64,000 bases of DNA from Tropicimonas sp. IMCC6043 (GCF_004146235.1 NZ_SELO01000005.1:62001-126000), one strand, 5' to 3'. Shown: positions 10,251 through 19,295, numbered from the stretch's first letter. Made by a program: numbers and translations. The notes: generated from the letters alone by a model not told the origin.

Positions 10251-11762
10251 TCACGGATGCGCCTTCAGATAGGCGATCACCGCATCGACGTCATCGGGCT
10301 TCTTCAGGCCGGCGAAGGCCATCTTGTTGCCCTTGATATAGCCTTTCGGGTCGGCGAGGTATTCATGCAGCGCGGCCTCGTCCCAGACCAACCCCTCCTC
10401 GCCGGCCGCCAGCATCGGCTTGGAATACTTGAAGCCCTCAGCCGATCCCGCCGTTCGGCCGACAACGCCGTTCAGCGCCGGGCCGACCCGGTTCTTGGCG
10501 CCATCGCCCACCATGTGGCAGGCCTTGCACTTCTTGAACACCGCCTCGCCGGCAGCAACCAGGGCCGGATCGGGCGCAGCCTCCGACGCGGCGGGAGCCG
10601 CAGCTTCGACAGCAGGCGCCGTTTCCTCGGCAGCGGGTGCGGCCTCGGCCACCGGTGCCGCAGCCGTCTCGACACCCTCGGCCTCCGCCGCTTCGGCCTT
10701 CGGCGCCTTCGGGTCGGTGTCCTTTATCAGCTTGGCAATCGTCTTGGCGCGGGTCTCTTCCGGCGTCACGTCAAGCACCGCGGCACGCATGGTGATCTCG
10801 ACCGAGTCCTTGCAATTCTCCATGCAGGGCTCTTGCGAGAAGCGTTCCAGTTCGGTTTCCGCTCGGTCGTCGAGAATGAAGCCATCGGCGTTCGGCATCT
10901 CGACATCGAGGAAGGTTTCCTTCGAGAGCACGAAATCCTCGTCCACGAGATCGTTGGAATAGAGGATATAGGCGACGATCGAATAGACCTCGTCATCGGT
11001 CAGGGTCTGGGCGTTGCCGAAAGGCATGGAGCGGCGCACATAGTCGAAAGTGGTCGAAAGATACGGCCAGTAAGACCCGACCGTCTTCAACGGATCCTCG
11101 CGGTCGAGGGTGCCCATGCCGCCGGCCAGCTTGGGCCAGTTGTCGACGCCTTCGGCGAAGTCGCCGTGGCAGACGGCGCAGTATTCGGAGAAGATCTCGT
11201 CGCCGGTCCAGACATCGCCCTCGCCATCGGGCAGACCGGTGCCGTCGGGAAGGATGTCAAGGTTCCAGGCGTTGATTTCCTCGGGCAGGGCCAGGCGGCC
11301 GAGCCCATAGGGACCATGCGCCATCGCGGTGTCGTCGCCGGCGAGCCGATCGGTGTCGCCCTGCCCCTCCAGCGTGTCGGTCGTCCCGTCCAGCGTGGCG
11401 CTGGCGACAGCGGCCGGTGCCGCGTCGGGCGCAGGCGCCGCTTCGGTCACAGCGGTTTCTTCGGTCACTGGTGCCGCATCGGCGGACTCGGTCGCTGCGA
11501 CCTCCTCGGTCACAGGTTCCACGTTTGCAGGCTCGGCCGTTGCGACCTCATCAGTCACGGGTGCTGCCTCGGCAGGCTCAGCCGCTGCGACCTCCCCGGC
11601 CGCCCGCTGCTCCGCAGCCAAGGCTTCGGCGACCTGGATCGCCTCGGCATGGGCGGCTTCGGCCGCCTTTTGCGCGGCGCGTTCGGAGAGGCCGACCGCC
11701 AGCGCGATGGCCGAGACGCCGACCACGCTGACAAGGGCGAGCTGATTAGGAAATTTCGACAT
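10251..11762 (-). CDS. soxD: SoxD, dihaem cytochrome c subunit of sulfane dehydrogenase SoxCD
   Basis: SoxD takes electrons from the SoxC molybdenum subunit during oxidation of SoxY-bound sulfane sulfur. The 503-residue protein starts with an uncleaved-looking signal/anchor helix (about residues 7-25). It has two haem-binding motifs, CAVCH (about residue 194) in the first cytochrome domain and CKACH (about 421) in a C-terminal cytochrome c550-like domain. Two long Ala/Glu/Pro-rich linkers separate the parts; the first (about 56-115) contains three to four tandem 15-residue units. The start overlaps the soxC coding end by 17 bases. SoxD from Paracoccus is similarly built but with shorter linkers as far as I recall. 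Confidence 0.9.
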   Translation of the reverse strand: MSKFPNQLALVSVVGVSAIALAVGLSERAAQKAAEAAHAEAIQVAEALAAEQRAAGEVAAAEPAEAAPVTDEVATAEPANVEPVTEEVAATESADAAPVTEETAVTEAAPAPDAAPAAVASATLDGTTDTLEGQGDTDRLAGDDTAMAHGPYGLGRLALPEEINAWNLDILPDGTGLPDGEGDVWTGDEIFSEYCAVCHGDFAEGVDNWPKLAGGMGTLDREDPLKTVGSYWPYLSTTFDYVRRSMPFGNAQTLTDDEVYSIVAYILYSNDLVDEDFVLSKETFLDVEMPNADGFILDDRAETELERFSQEPCMENCKDSVEITMRAAVLDVTPEETRAKTIAKLIKDTDPKAPKAEAAEAEGVETAAAPVAEAAPAAEETAPAVEAAAPAASEAAPDPALVAAGEAVFKKCKACHMVGDGAKNRVGPALNGVVGRTAGSAEGFKYSKPMLAAGEEGLVWDEAALHEYLADPKGYIKGNKMAFAGLKKPDDVDAVIAYLKAHP

Positions 11763-13017
11763 TTTCAGCCTCCCCGTCCGGCTTGACCCACCAGGTCTGA
11801 ATGCCGTTGTTGTGGTAGATCGAGTTCAGCCCGCGCACTTCGCGCAACTGGTTCTTGGTCGGCTGGACATAGCCGGTCTCGTCGCGTGCCCGCGATTGCA
11901 GGAGCATCTCCTCGCCCTGCCAGTCGATATCGAGATAGAAGCGCGTCAACGCCCGGGATTCTCCCGGCGCCGCCAGCCGCGCTTTCTGCCAGTTGATGCC
12001 CCCGTCGAGCGACACGTCGACGCCGGTGATCGCGCCGCGGCCCGACCAGGCAAGCCCGGTGATGACCAGCGGGCCGGGTCCGTGGGTGATCGGCGCCTGC
12101 GGGCTGGGCGAGGTGATGACCGACTTCGCGTCCATCTCCCAGGTCCATTTGCGGCTGACGCCATTGGCCAGCGTGTCGGTGTATTTCGAGGTCTCCTCGC
12201 GGCTCTCGACCGCCACCTCGGTCACCTCGACCCGACGCAGCCACTTGATCCACATGTTGCCTTCCCAGCCCGGCACGACCAGGCGGGCAGGGTAGCCATG
12301 CTCCATCCGGAGCGCCTCGCCATTGGCCTTGAAAGCCACGAGGCAGTCGTCAAGCGCCTTTTCGAGCGGGATCGAACGGCCGTTCGAGGAGGCGTCGGCG
12401 CCTTCCACATAGATCCACTTGCCCTCCGGCTGCACGCCTGCCTCGTTCAGCAAGGTCCGCAGCGGCACGCCGGTATATTCCATGTTGTGGATCATGCCAT
12501 GCGTGAACTGCGCACCGTTGAGCTGAGCCCCCGCCCATTCCATGCCGGTATTGGCGGCGCATTCGAGGAAGTAGACGCGGGTTTCCCGCGGGAAGCGCTC
12601 CAGATCCTCGTAGGTAAAGACCAGCGGCTTGTCGACCAGGCCGTTGATCATCAGGCGGTAATCCTCCTTGCGCAGCTCGATCGCGCCGGAGTGGTGGCGC
12701 TCGAAGGCGCAGCCGGCCGGTGTGATCGTGCCGTCAAGCGCATGGATCGGCGTGAAGTTAATCGAGGAGATCGGGTCGGCCGTCAGCCACGGCACGTTGC
12801 GGCGGATCACGTCGGCCTCGTATCTGATCGGCAGGCCGTAGGGCGTGGCGTCGACGCCCTCACCGGTGATGCTGGCCCAGTCCTGAACCTCGGTGATCAG
12901 CGGATCGGGCGTGGCGGCCCGGGCGGTGGCTGCGGCCACGGCGCCCGCGCCGGCAGCCGCGGCCCCGGTCAGGAACCGGCGCCGAGAAGTCTCGAGACCC
13001 TTGCTCTTCCTGGTCAT
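11746..13017 (-). CDS. soxC: SoxC, molybdenum cofactor subunit of sulfane dehydrogenase
   Basis: This 423-residue protein belongs to the sulfite-oxidase family and forms the SoxCD complex, which oxidises the outer sulfur of SoxY-S-thiosulfate to sulfone. A Tat signal (TSRRRFLTGAAAAG) directs folded export. The oxidoreductase molybdopterin-binding domain covers about residues 90-280, with the Mo-ligand Cys in YFLECAANTG (about residue 152), and the dimerisation domain follows (about 300-400). It lies between soxB and soxD on the same strand with short spacing, as in other Rhodobacterales. Confidence 0.94.
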   Translation of the reverse strand: MTRKSKGLETSRRRFLTGAAAAGAGAVAAATARAATPDPLITEVQDWASITGEGVDATPYGLPIRYEADVIRRNVPWLTADPISSINFTPIHALDGTITPAGCAFERHHSGAIELRKEDYRLMINGLVDKPLVFTYEDLERFPRETRVYFLECAANTGMEWAGAQLNGAQFTHGMIHNMEYTGVPLRTLLNEAGVQPEGKWIYVEGADASSNGRSIPLEKALDDCLVAFKANGEALRMEHGYPARLVVPGWEGNMWIKWLRRVEVTEVAVESREETSKYTDTLANGVSRKWTWEMDAKSVITSPSPQAPITHGPGPLVITGLAWSGRGAITGVDVSLDGGINWQKARLAAPGESRALTRFYLDIDWQGEEMLLQSRARDETGYVQPTKNQLREVRGLNSIYHNNGIQTWWVKPDGEAENVEIS

Positions 13018-13088
13018 CGGAGATGTCCCTCCATGTGTTGCGTTTCGCCACCGGGGAGGCCGGTGGCCATGTGTTCGGAATGGGTGTG

Positions 13089-14792
13089 TCAGATGTCGTT
13101 GACGACGACGGAGGTGTTGGGCGCCAAGCTCACGACGCCCTGGCGCCGGATGTAGCTTTCGACCACGTCCCAGATCTCCGGCCCCTCGGTGCCCTCGTTG
13201 ACGGAGGCCCAGCCGGCGACGACATAGGTTTTCGCCGGATCGATCTTTTCGCCCGACTTCAGGTGCACCATGTCGCTGATCCGTTCACCCTGTGGCTTGG
13301 AGACGTCGATCGTGTAGCCCATGCCGCCGATGCGAACCATGTCGCCGCCCTGCTGGTAATAGGGGTCGGTATTGAACAGGTTGTCGGCGACGTCCTCGAG
13401 GATGACGTGGATGAACTCGCCGGTCATCTCGGTGCGGTAGGCCTTGCCATAGCTCATCGAGGTGACGTTCCAGATATCCTCGCGCGTGATGTCTTGGCCG
13501 GGCAGGATCGACGGCCCCCAGCGGACGCCTGGCGACATCGCGATGTCGGCATCGCGCTCCTCGATCAGAGCATCGCAGATCAGGTCATCCCAGGTGCCGT
13601 TGAAATTGCCGCGCCGGTAGAGCAGCTGGTCGTCCGCGGTCTGGCCGATCACCTCGGTAAGCTGGTCGAGATAGGGCGCGCGCTGTTCGTCGATGAGTTG
13701 GGTCATCTCCGCATCGGGCTCGATCACGTCGGAGAAGATCGGGATCAGCTTGTGCTTGAAGCCCATCATCCGGCCGTCGCGCACGTCGAGGTCGACGCGG
13801 GAGACGAACTTGCCGTTCGAGCCCGACGCGATGATGATCGTGTCGTTGACCAGCACCGGCTCCGGCAGCGCATCGTGGGTATGGCCGGACAGGATCACGT
13901 CGATACCGGAGACGCGGGAGGCCATCTTGTGGTCCACGTCGAAACCGTTGTGGGAGAGCACCACCACCAGCTCGGCGCCTTCGGCGCGGGCCTCGTCGAC
14001 CATTTCCTGCATCCGCTCGTCGCGAATGCCGAAGGAGAATTCCGGGAACATCCAGCCCGGGTTGGCGATCGGCATATAGGGGAAGGCCTGGCCGATCACG
14101 GCGATCTTGGTACCGCCGCGCTCGAACATCTTGTAGCTCTCGAAAAACTCGGAGGGCTCGTCCCACTCCTTGTCGAAGATGTTCTGGCCGAGAGCGGCGA
14201 AGGGCAGTTCCTCCACCAGTTCCAGCAGCCGCTCCGAGCCAAGCGTGAATTCCCAGTGGAAGGTCATCGCGTCGGGCGCGAGCTTGTTCATCACGTTGAC
14301 CATGTCGGCGCCGGCCGAATGGTAGCAGGTATAGGAGCCGTGCCAGGTGTCGCCGCCATCGAGCAGCAGCGCATCGGGACGGGCGGCGCGGATGGCGTTC
14401 ACCACAGTGGCGACCCGGTCGAGCCCGCCAACCTTGCCATATTCCTTTCCGAGCGCAGAGAAAGCGTCATAGGTCAGGGCATAGGCCGGCATCGAGCCGT
14501 CCGCGATGCCGTAGAGCTTGCGGAAGTCGGCGCCGGTGACATGCGGCACGCGCCCGCGGGCTTCACCCACCCCGATATTGATCTGCGGCTCGCGGAAATA
14601 GATCGGCTTGAGCTGCGCGTGGATGTCGGTGACATGGATCAGCGTGACGTTTCCGAAAGTGTCGAATTCCAGAAGCTGGTCCTGCGTGAGCGTCTGCTGC
14701 GCGGCCAGACGGGCCCAGTTGCCGAAGCCCGACGCACCCACGATGGCGGAGGCGGCCATCGAGACCTGAAGGAAGTCACGGCGCGAGATCAT
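13089..14792 (-). CDS. soxB: SoxB, sulfate thiohydrolase
   Basis: SoxB removes sulfate hydrolytically from the SoxY cysteine-bound intermediate in the periplasm. The 567-residue protein is a two-domain metallophosphatase/5'-nucleotidase-like enzyme with a Tat signal (MISRRDFLQVSMAASA). Di-metal motifs include DIHAQL (about residue 59), GGDTWHG, SHNG and GHTHD. The start at 14792 is preferred over an ATG ten codons upstream because AGGGGA precedes it and the twin-arginine signal then sits at the N-terminus. It lies between soxA and soxC in the operon. Confidence 0.95.
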   Translation of the reverse strand: MISRRDFLQVSMAASAIVGASGFGNWARLAAQQTLTQDQLLEFDTFGNVTLIHVTDIHAQLKPIYFREPQINIGVGEARGRVPHVTGADFRKLYGIADGSMPAYALTYDAFSALGKEYGKVGGLDRVATVVNAIRAARPDALLLDGGDTWHGSYTCYHSAGADMVNVMNKLAPDAMTFHWEFTLGSERLLELVEELPFAALGQNIFDKEWDEPSEFFESYKMFERGGTKIAVIGQAFPYMPIANPGWMFPEFSFGIRDERMQEMVDEARAEGAELVVVLSHNGFDVDHKMASRVSGIDVILSGHTHDALPEPVLVNDTIIIASGSNGKFVSRVDLDVRDGRMMGFKHKLIPIFSDVIEPDAEMTQLIDEQRAPYLDQLTEVIGQTADDQLLYRRGNFNGTWDDLICDALIEERDADIAMSPGVRWGPSILPGQDITREDIWNVTSMSYGKAYRTEMTGEFIHVILEDVADNLFNTDPYYQQGGDMVRIGGMGYTIDVSKPQGERISDMVHLKSGEKIDPAKTYVVAGWASVNEGTEGPEIWDVVESYIRRQGVVSLAPNTSVVVNDI

Positions 14793-14856
14793 GCGTCTAT
14801 TTCCCCTGTATGCGCAAAACATATGCGCAAAATTGAATGAATCACGTTACAGAAAA

Positions 14857-14883
14857 CCCTGCACAGTCCAGGACCATGCAGGG
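14857..14883 (-). repeat. Hairpin in the soxA-soxB spacer
   Basis: A 7-bp inverted repeat (CCCTGCA / TGCAGGG, 13-base loop) lies just after the soxA stop. No T tract is present, so it is more likely an mRNA processing or stabilising element than a terminator. Confidence 0.35.
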
Positions 14884-14894
14884 CAATCCGGTTC

Positions 14895-15752
14895 TCAGTT
14901 GCGGACCGACGGACCTTCGACCGACAGGCCGTTGCCGCGCGAGGCGACGTAGAGTTCGAGCGCCACGAATTCCGGGCTGCCCGGCGAGAAGGTCTCGGCG
15001 CGGGTGTCGCGAATGCAGCCCTGAAAGCGCTTGTGGATCGGAACGAGGGCCGCGTCCTTCAGGCGGTAGGCCGGGAAGGCGTTGGTCTGACCCTGGCTCA
15101 GGTGGTCGGCACGGATCATGTTGCCATAGTTGTCTTCGTGGCAGTTGGCACAGGCAAGTTCGAGCTGACCGTAGCGCGTGTAGTAGATTTCCTTGCCCCG
15201 TTCCCAGGTCGCCTGGACCGGTCCGTCGATGGCGACGTTCATCGGCAGGCCACGCGACATGTAGGACATCAGCGCGGACATGTTGGTCAGGTCAGCGCTC
15301 GTGTAGCCCCAAGGCTCAGCACCCATTTGCTCGGTGCGGCAGTCATTGATCGCCATCTCGAGGGTACGGACCTCGCCAGACGCCTCGTGCCATTTCGGAT
15401 AGACCGCGCGCACGCCGGCGATGTCGGCCTCTTCCACCGAGCCGTGACAATCGGCACAGGATTTGCCCTCGGTGCCGTCCGCCGTTTCCCAGACCTCCAT
15501 CGCCGCCTCGACGGCAAGCATGCCCGGGTTGTCGAAATCGTCGCGCTCCATGTCACGAGTGTCGTCCTCGCGGAACAGCCAGCCCGACATGATCTCGTCG
15601 ATATACTCCATGTGCTCGGGAGCGGCGGTCCTTGTGACGATCTCGATCTCGTCGTTGATCACCAGCTCGTCCTCCACCGGGTCGGCATTCGCGGCTCCGA
15701 CGGCAGAGATGGCAAGCAGACCGGCCAGCGCCGTCATTGCCTTGAATTTCAT
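14895..15752 (-). CDS. soxA: SoxA, dihaem cytochrome c subunit of SoxXA
   Basis: SoxA with SoxX forms the c-type cytochrome that oxidatively couples thiosulfate to the SoxY cysteine. The 285-residue precursor has a Sec signal (MKFKAMTALAGLLAISAVGAANA). Two haem motifs are visible, CADCH (about residue 100) and CANCH (about 201), so this is the dihaem type. The conserved GCIRDTRAE motif near residue 245 supplies the active-site cysteine that is persulfurated and ligates the catalytic haem. The start at 15752 is chosen from a GAGGGAGG ribosome site; the open frame extends to 15818. Confidence 0.95.
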   Translation of the reverse strand: MKFKAMTALAGLLAISAVGAANADPVEDELVINDEIEIVTRTAAPEHMEYIDEIMSGWLFREDDTRDMERDDFDNPGMLAVEAAMEVWETADGTEGKSCADCHGSVEEADIAGVRAVYPKWHEASGEVRTLEMAINDCRTEQMGAEPWGYTSADLTNMSALMSYMSRGLPMNVAIDGPVQATWERGKEIYYTRYGQLELACANCHEDNYGNMIRADHLSQGQTNAFPAYRLKDAALVPIHKRFQGCIRDTRAETFSPGSPEFVALELYVASRGNGLSVEGPSVRN

Positions 15753-15833
15753 GTCTCGTGTCCTCCCTCTTGGGTGACCCGCCCCGGTGTTCACGCCGGA
15801 GCGGACATTCCTTCGCACACCCTGTGTCGGGGC

Positions 15834-16163
15834 TCAGCCGATGGCGACCGACTTGACGTCCTCGTAGACCGAGCCGTCGTCGTCGTACCAGGTGAACTTG
15901 AAATCACCCGCTTCCGGCACCACCGCATCGAACTCGAAATACGGGTTGGTGGAGATCGCCGGCTCCATGGTCACGTCGATGACCGACTTGCCGTTGAACT
16001 CGCATGTGAAGCGGTTGATGATCGAGCGCGGGATCAGATTGCCGTCCTTGCCCTTGCGCTGACCCGATTCCATCGGATGCGAGATGAGGGTCTTGATCGT
16101 GACGGTCTCGCCAGCGGCGGCCTTCTTGGGCGCCTTGACGCGGGGCTTAACACCTTCAGCCAT
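15834..16163 (-). CDS. soxZ: SoxZ, sulfur-carrier complex subunit
   Basis: SoxZ is the partner of SoxY in the periplasmic SoxYZ carrier that holds pathway intermediates. The 109-residue protein has the typical immunoglobulin-like beta-sandwich sequence with SHPMESGQRKG near residue 29 and PYFEFDA near residue 74. It has no signal peptide of its own and is expected to be co-exported with the Tat-signal-bearing SoxY. It lies 22 bases after soxY with a good ribosome site. Confidence 0.95.
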   Translation of the reverse strand: MAEGVKPRVKAPKKAAAGETVTIKTLISHPMESGQRKGKDGNLIPRSIINRFTCEFNGKSVIDVTMEPAISTNPYFEFDAVVPEAGDFKFTWYDDDGSVYEDVKSVAIG

Positions 16164-16185
16164 TTTCTTGTCTCCTGAAACTCTG

Positions 16186-16602
16186 TTAGCCGCCGCAGCC
16201 GCCGATGGTGACTTTCACGGTCGAGCTTGCCTTGACGAAGCTGCCGTCGGCCATCTTGGCGATGGCCATGACTTCCTGCGTGCCGGCAAGGCGGATCCGG
16301 GTCGAGGCCGACTGCGAACCAGCCAGCTCGCCGAACTTGAACTGGGCCACGCCCGGCGTCGGGTTGCCGGTGGCAAGCACCAGGATCGCCGCGGCGCCCG
16401 GCGCATTCACGCCAATCGGAACCGTGTTGCCGTTCTCGGCAATCTCCGGGGCATCCAGAGTGATGCCGCCTTCGCCGATCTCGGCGCCACCGGTGAAGGC
16501 AGCAATGGCGTCTTCGGTGGCGGCATTCACGCGGAAGGGCAGAAAGGCCAGCGCGGCGGCGCCGAGACCGAGGGCCAGCGTCTCGCGTCGTGAGATGTCC
16601 AT
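16186..16602 (-). CDS. soxY: SoxY, sulfur-carrier protein
   Basis: SoxY carries all Sox pathway intermediates on a cysteine in its C-terminal swinging arm. The 138-residue precursor begins with a Tat signal (MDISRRETLALGLGAAA) and ends in GGCGG, the conserved carrier motif with the reactive Cys. The start at 16602 is preceded by AAGGAGAG; the open frame continues upstream across soxX codons and is rejected. Its gene sits between soxX and soxZ. SoxW and SoxS probably keep the cysteine reduced. Confidence 0.95.
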   Translation of the reverse strand: MDISRRETLALGLGAAALAFLPFRVNAATEDAIAAFTGGAEIGEGGITLDAPEIAENGNTVPIGVNAPGAAAILVLATGNPTPGVAQFKFGELAGSQSASTRIRLAGTQEVMAIAKMADGSFVKASSTVKVTIGGCGG

Positions 16603-16666
16603 CTCTCTCTCCTTGGTTGGGACGGCGCCGGGCGCGGGGCGCGGCTCCGAATGGGGTTGATATCCG

Positions 16667-17146
16667 TTATTCCTTGAGCGTCGCGAGGTAGGCGACGACA
16701 TCTTCGATCTGCTGAGCGGTCAGAAGCGGCGTGATGTCCGCCTCGGCGATTCCCTTGCCGGTGTAGCCTTCGCCCGGACGGATGAAGCCATCGACCTTGT
16801 AGAAGGCGGGCATCATCGTGCCATCGTAGGTCTTCTTGGCGTTGGCAACGATCCCCCGGATCTCTGCCTCGGACCAGCGATCGGCTACGCCGTCGAGCGC
16901 AGGACCGATATTGCCCTGGAATGGCACATCCGGCATCGCGCCGATCTCGTGGCAGGAAACGCAGTTTCCGATCGACTTGGTCGAGATCACCTTGGCCCCC
17001 TCCTCCGGATTGCCCGGCTGGCTGGTCAGAGACGTCTCGAGCGCGCCGGCCTCGTCGAAAACGACGTCGCCCGGGGCGACGACGTCTGCCAGGGCGGCGG
17101 GTGCAAGGATGGTGGCGGCAAGGGCCGCAAAGTATGCGCGTTTCAT
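16667..17146 (-). CDS. soxX: SoxX, monohaem cytochrome c subunit of SoxXA
   Basis: SoxX receives electrons from SoxA during formation of the SoxY-thiosulfate conjugate. The 159-residue precursor has a Sec signal (MKRAYFAALAATILAPAALA). It has one haem motif CVSCH (about residue 62) and a distal methionine candidate in GTMMPAFY (about 110). GGAGG upstream fixes the ATG at 17146. A spacer of about 200 bases separates it from soxW, so a second promoter is likely here, as reported for Paracoccus soxX. Confidence 0.94.
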   Translation of the reverse strand: MKRAYFAALAATILAPAALADVVAPGDVVFDEAGALETSLTSQPGNPEEGAKVISTKSIGNCVSCHEIGAMPDVPFQGNIGPALDGVADRWSEAEIRGIVANAKKTYDGTMMPAFYKVDGFIRPGEGYTGKGIAEADITPLLTAQQIEDVVAYLATLKE

Positions 17147-17241
17147 ATGTCCTCCCGAAGCGACGCCTGGCGGCGATTGCTGCGTTGTTCCTCCGTTCGC
17201 TCGGGACACATTAGCGCACCGGCCTCGCCGGAAGCAACAAC

Positions 17242-17261
17242 AAATTCGCTTTCATGAATTT
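17242..17261. promoter_or_regulatory. Candidate SoxR operator upstream of soxX
   Basis: An AT-rich inverted repeat, AAATTC-N8-GAATTT, lies in the soxW-soxX spacer about 100 bases upstream of the soxX ATG. ArsR-family repressors of the SoxR/BigR type bind AT-rich palindromes, and Paracoccus SoxR is known to act at the soxW-soxX spacer. Assignment is by position and symmetry only. Confidence 0.4.
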
Positions 17262-17344
17262 TAAGTCCGGACAGATTCCGCCCGGTGGGTGCAGCGCATC
17301 ATGGCAGATGTTGCGCCACCCGGTCATATTCTTTCGTGAAATCG

Positions 17345-17911
17345 TTAGTTTTCGCGGCGTTCGGCGAGCTTCCGGGCGTGGTAGCGCTGGAAATCCTCCT
17401 CGCCTTCGTAGCCCTTCTCGGCCACCCAGACGAGCAGGTCGCCGGTCGTCGAGGCGCCGAACGCGCCGGGCATCGTCGCCACCGCGGCCTCGGCGGCCGA
17501 CATGTCCTCCGGCAAATCCTCCGGCAGGAAGAGAATCAGCGGCGTGAACATCAGCCGCCATTTCTTGGCCATGTCGGATTCGGTGAGCACCTCGCCGTCG
17601 AAATCGGTGACCTCGGTCTGCCCGTGCATGTTGAGCTGCACGACAAAGAAATTTTCTGCGATGTAGTCACTGATCTCGGGCTTGGAGAAGACCTCCTCAT
17701 GCATCTTCTTGCAATAGATGCAGCCCCGCTGTTCGAAGATCAGCATCAGCCGGAGGCCCTCGGCATTGGCTTCCTCGAGATCCTCGCGCAGATCCTTAAA
17801 CGTGTCGCGCATCCAAGGCTCCTTGTGGAGCCCGTCGTCGCCGATTTCCGCCAGCGCCAGCGGCGCAGCAAGAAGGAGCGCCGCAATGGCGCCGATCACG
17901 CGTTTCAACAT
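17345..17911 (-). CDS. soxW: SoxW, periplasmic thioredoxin-like protein
   Basis: This 188-residue protein has a Sec signal (MLKRVIGAIAALLLAAPLALA) and a thioredoxin-like fold with a CIYC active site at about residue 64 (EQRGCIYCKKMHEE). It is a periplasmic thiol reductase reduced by the membrane protein SoxV, whose gene lies directly upstream. GAGGAC precedes the ATG. The SoxV-SoxW pair is thought to keep the Sox system, probably SoxY, in its reduced active state. Confidence 0.88.
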   Translation of the reverse strand: MLKRVIGAIAALLLAAPLALAEIGDDGLHKEPWMRDTFKDLREDLEEANAEGLRLMLIFEQRGCIYCKKMHEEVFSKPEISDYIAENFFVVQLNMHGQTEVTDFDGEVLTESDMAKKWRLMFTPLILFLPEDLPEDMSAAEAAVATMPGAFGASTTGDLLVWVAEKGYEGEEDFQRYHARKLAERREN

Positions 17912-17942
17912 GGGCGTCCTCCCCTGATGTCGCCCGCCAGCG

Positions 17943-18677
17943 CTATCCGATGACGGGCATGTAGTTGAGCATGAATTCCGCGATCAGGTTGACCGAGTTG
18001 GTCCCGATCAGCAGTCCGAAAGCGACGAGCAGCACGCCCATGACCTTTTCCACGACCGGCAGATGCTTCCGGAACCCCTTCATCCAGCGCATGAACGGGC
18101 CGATGAAGAAGGCGGCCGCCACGAAGGGTAGCGTCATGCCGAGCCCGTAGACGAGCAGCATCAGCGCGCCCTGCCCCATACCACCGCCCTCGGTAGCGAC
18201 CGTGAAGAGGATCGCCGCCAGCACCGGCCCGACACAGGGCGTCCAGCCGAAGGCAAAAGCAAGCCCGATCACATAGGCGCCGAGAAGCGACACGTTGGAG
18301 GTATTGCCTGCATCGGCACGGAACTGGCGATAGAGAAAACCGATCCGGATGATCCCGAGGAAATGCAGCCCCATGGCGATGATAATCGCTGCGGCGACGA
18401 GGCGCAGGATGTCCATGTACTGGCCGACAAGCTGTCCGAAGACCGAGGCCGAGGCCCCGAGCGCCATGAAAATGGTCAGAATCCCGGCTGCGAAGAAACT
18501 TGCCGCAAGAACCGCGCGGCGACGGACATGCGCCGGGACCTCTCCCTCGGCCGTTATCTGTTGCATGCCGGCGCCAGCCATGTAGGAGAGATAGAACGGA
18601 ACGATCGGCAGGATGCAGGGTGAGAGAAATGACAGCAGCCCCGCGAGGGCCGCACCCGCCCAGGTAACCTCGGGCAT
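17943..18677 (-). CDS. soxV: SoxV, CcdA/DsbD-type membrane thiol-disulfide transporter
   Basis: SoxV carries reducing equivalents from cytoplasmic thioredoxin across the membrane to SoxW and SoxS. The 244-residue protein has about six membrane helices. The two conserved CcdA cysteines are in FLSPCILPIVP (about residue 21) and GWTPCVGPVL (about 147). The start at 18677 follows GGGGAGGAGA. It is the first gene of the minus-strand sox operon and is divergent from soxS. Confidence 0.92.
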   Translation of the reverse strand: MPEVTWAGAALAGLLSFLSPCILPIVPFYLSYMAGAGMQQITAEGEVPAHVRRRAVLAASFFAAGILTIFMALGASASVFGQLVGQYMDILRLVAAAIIIAMGLHFLGIIRIGFLYRQFRADAGNTSNVSLLGAYVIGLAFAFGWTPCVGPVLAAILFTVATEGGGMGQGALMLLVYGLGMTLPFVAAAFFIGPFMRWMKGFRKHLPVVEKVMGVLLVAFGLLIGTNSVNLIAEFMLNYMPVIG

Positions 18678-18703
18678 CGATCTCCTCCCCTTGTCCCATT
18701 CAC

Positions 18704-18718
18704 ACATTCAGATTATGT
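18704..18718. promoter_or_regulatory. Candidate repressor site in the soxV-soxS divergent spacer
   Basis: ACAT-N7-ATGT forms a short AT-rich palindrome in the 73-base spacer between the soxV and soxS starts. This spacer is where SoxR is expected to bind to control both transcripts. The motif is short and differs from the soxX candidate, so support is weak. Confidence 0.3.
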
Positions 18719-18750
18719 TGGTAAGAAATCGGACAGTCAATCGGACCTTC

Positions 18751-19146
18751 ATGTCGGATCTTGCATGCATTCTGCGCGCTGCGATTGTCGGAGGCGCGAT
18801 GAGCCTGACAGCGTTTGCCGCCGGGGCGGTCGAGCTTGTGATGGTCGAGCAACATGGATGCGTCTACTGCACCCGGTGGAATGCGGAGATCGGTCCGATC
18901 TATCCGAAGACGTCGGAGGGCGCCTATGCACCGCTGCGTCGCGTTGAACTCGGGAGCGAGGCGATGAACGCACTCTCTCTCAAACGTCGGGTGAGTTTCA
19001 CCCCGACCTTCGTGCTGGTCGACGATGCCAGCGTGGAACTTGCTCGCCTGGAAGGTTATCCGGGCGAAGACTTCTTCTGGGGGCTTCTGGGAAAGATGCT
19101 CTCGGATGTGACGGATTTCCAACCGCTGGATCAGGGCGGGAGCTAG
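18751..19146 (+). CDS. soxS: SoxS, periplasmic thioredoxin-like protein
   Basis: This 131-residue protein has a signal peptide (MSDLACILRAAIVGGAMSLTAFAAGA) and a CVYC redox motif at about residue 37 (EQHGCVYCTRW), followed by the cis-Pro region (SFTPTFVLV). In Paracoccus, SoxS is a thioredoxin that keeps SoxY active. The start at 18751 gives a normal signal; an ATG at 18715 would add 12 residues, and neither has a strong ribosome site. It is divergent from soxV and followed by the soxR-type gene. Confidence 0.85.
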   Translation: MSDLACILRAAIVGGAMSLTAFAAGAVELVMVEQHGCVYCTRWNAEIGPIYPKTSEGAYAPLRRVELGSEAMNALSLKRRVSFTPTFVLVDDASVELARLEGYPGEDFFWGLLGKMLSDVTDFQPLDQGGS

Positions 19147-19295
19147 GTCCAGTCGCGAAGGGAATTCGCGAGGTGCAGCCCGGTTTCCGGGATGAGCCGC
19201 CTCCGAGCGGTCCTCGCGGACCACTATTATGGGGGTGCTGTCATACGGCGCCCCAGCAGATGGCAACCCTGCCATAGCGCTTGGAAAGGAATGGA

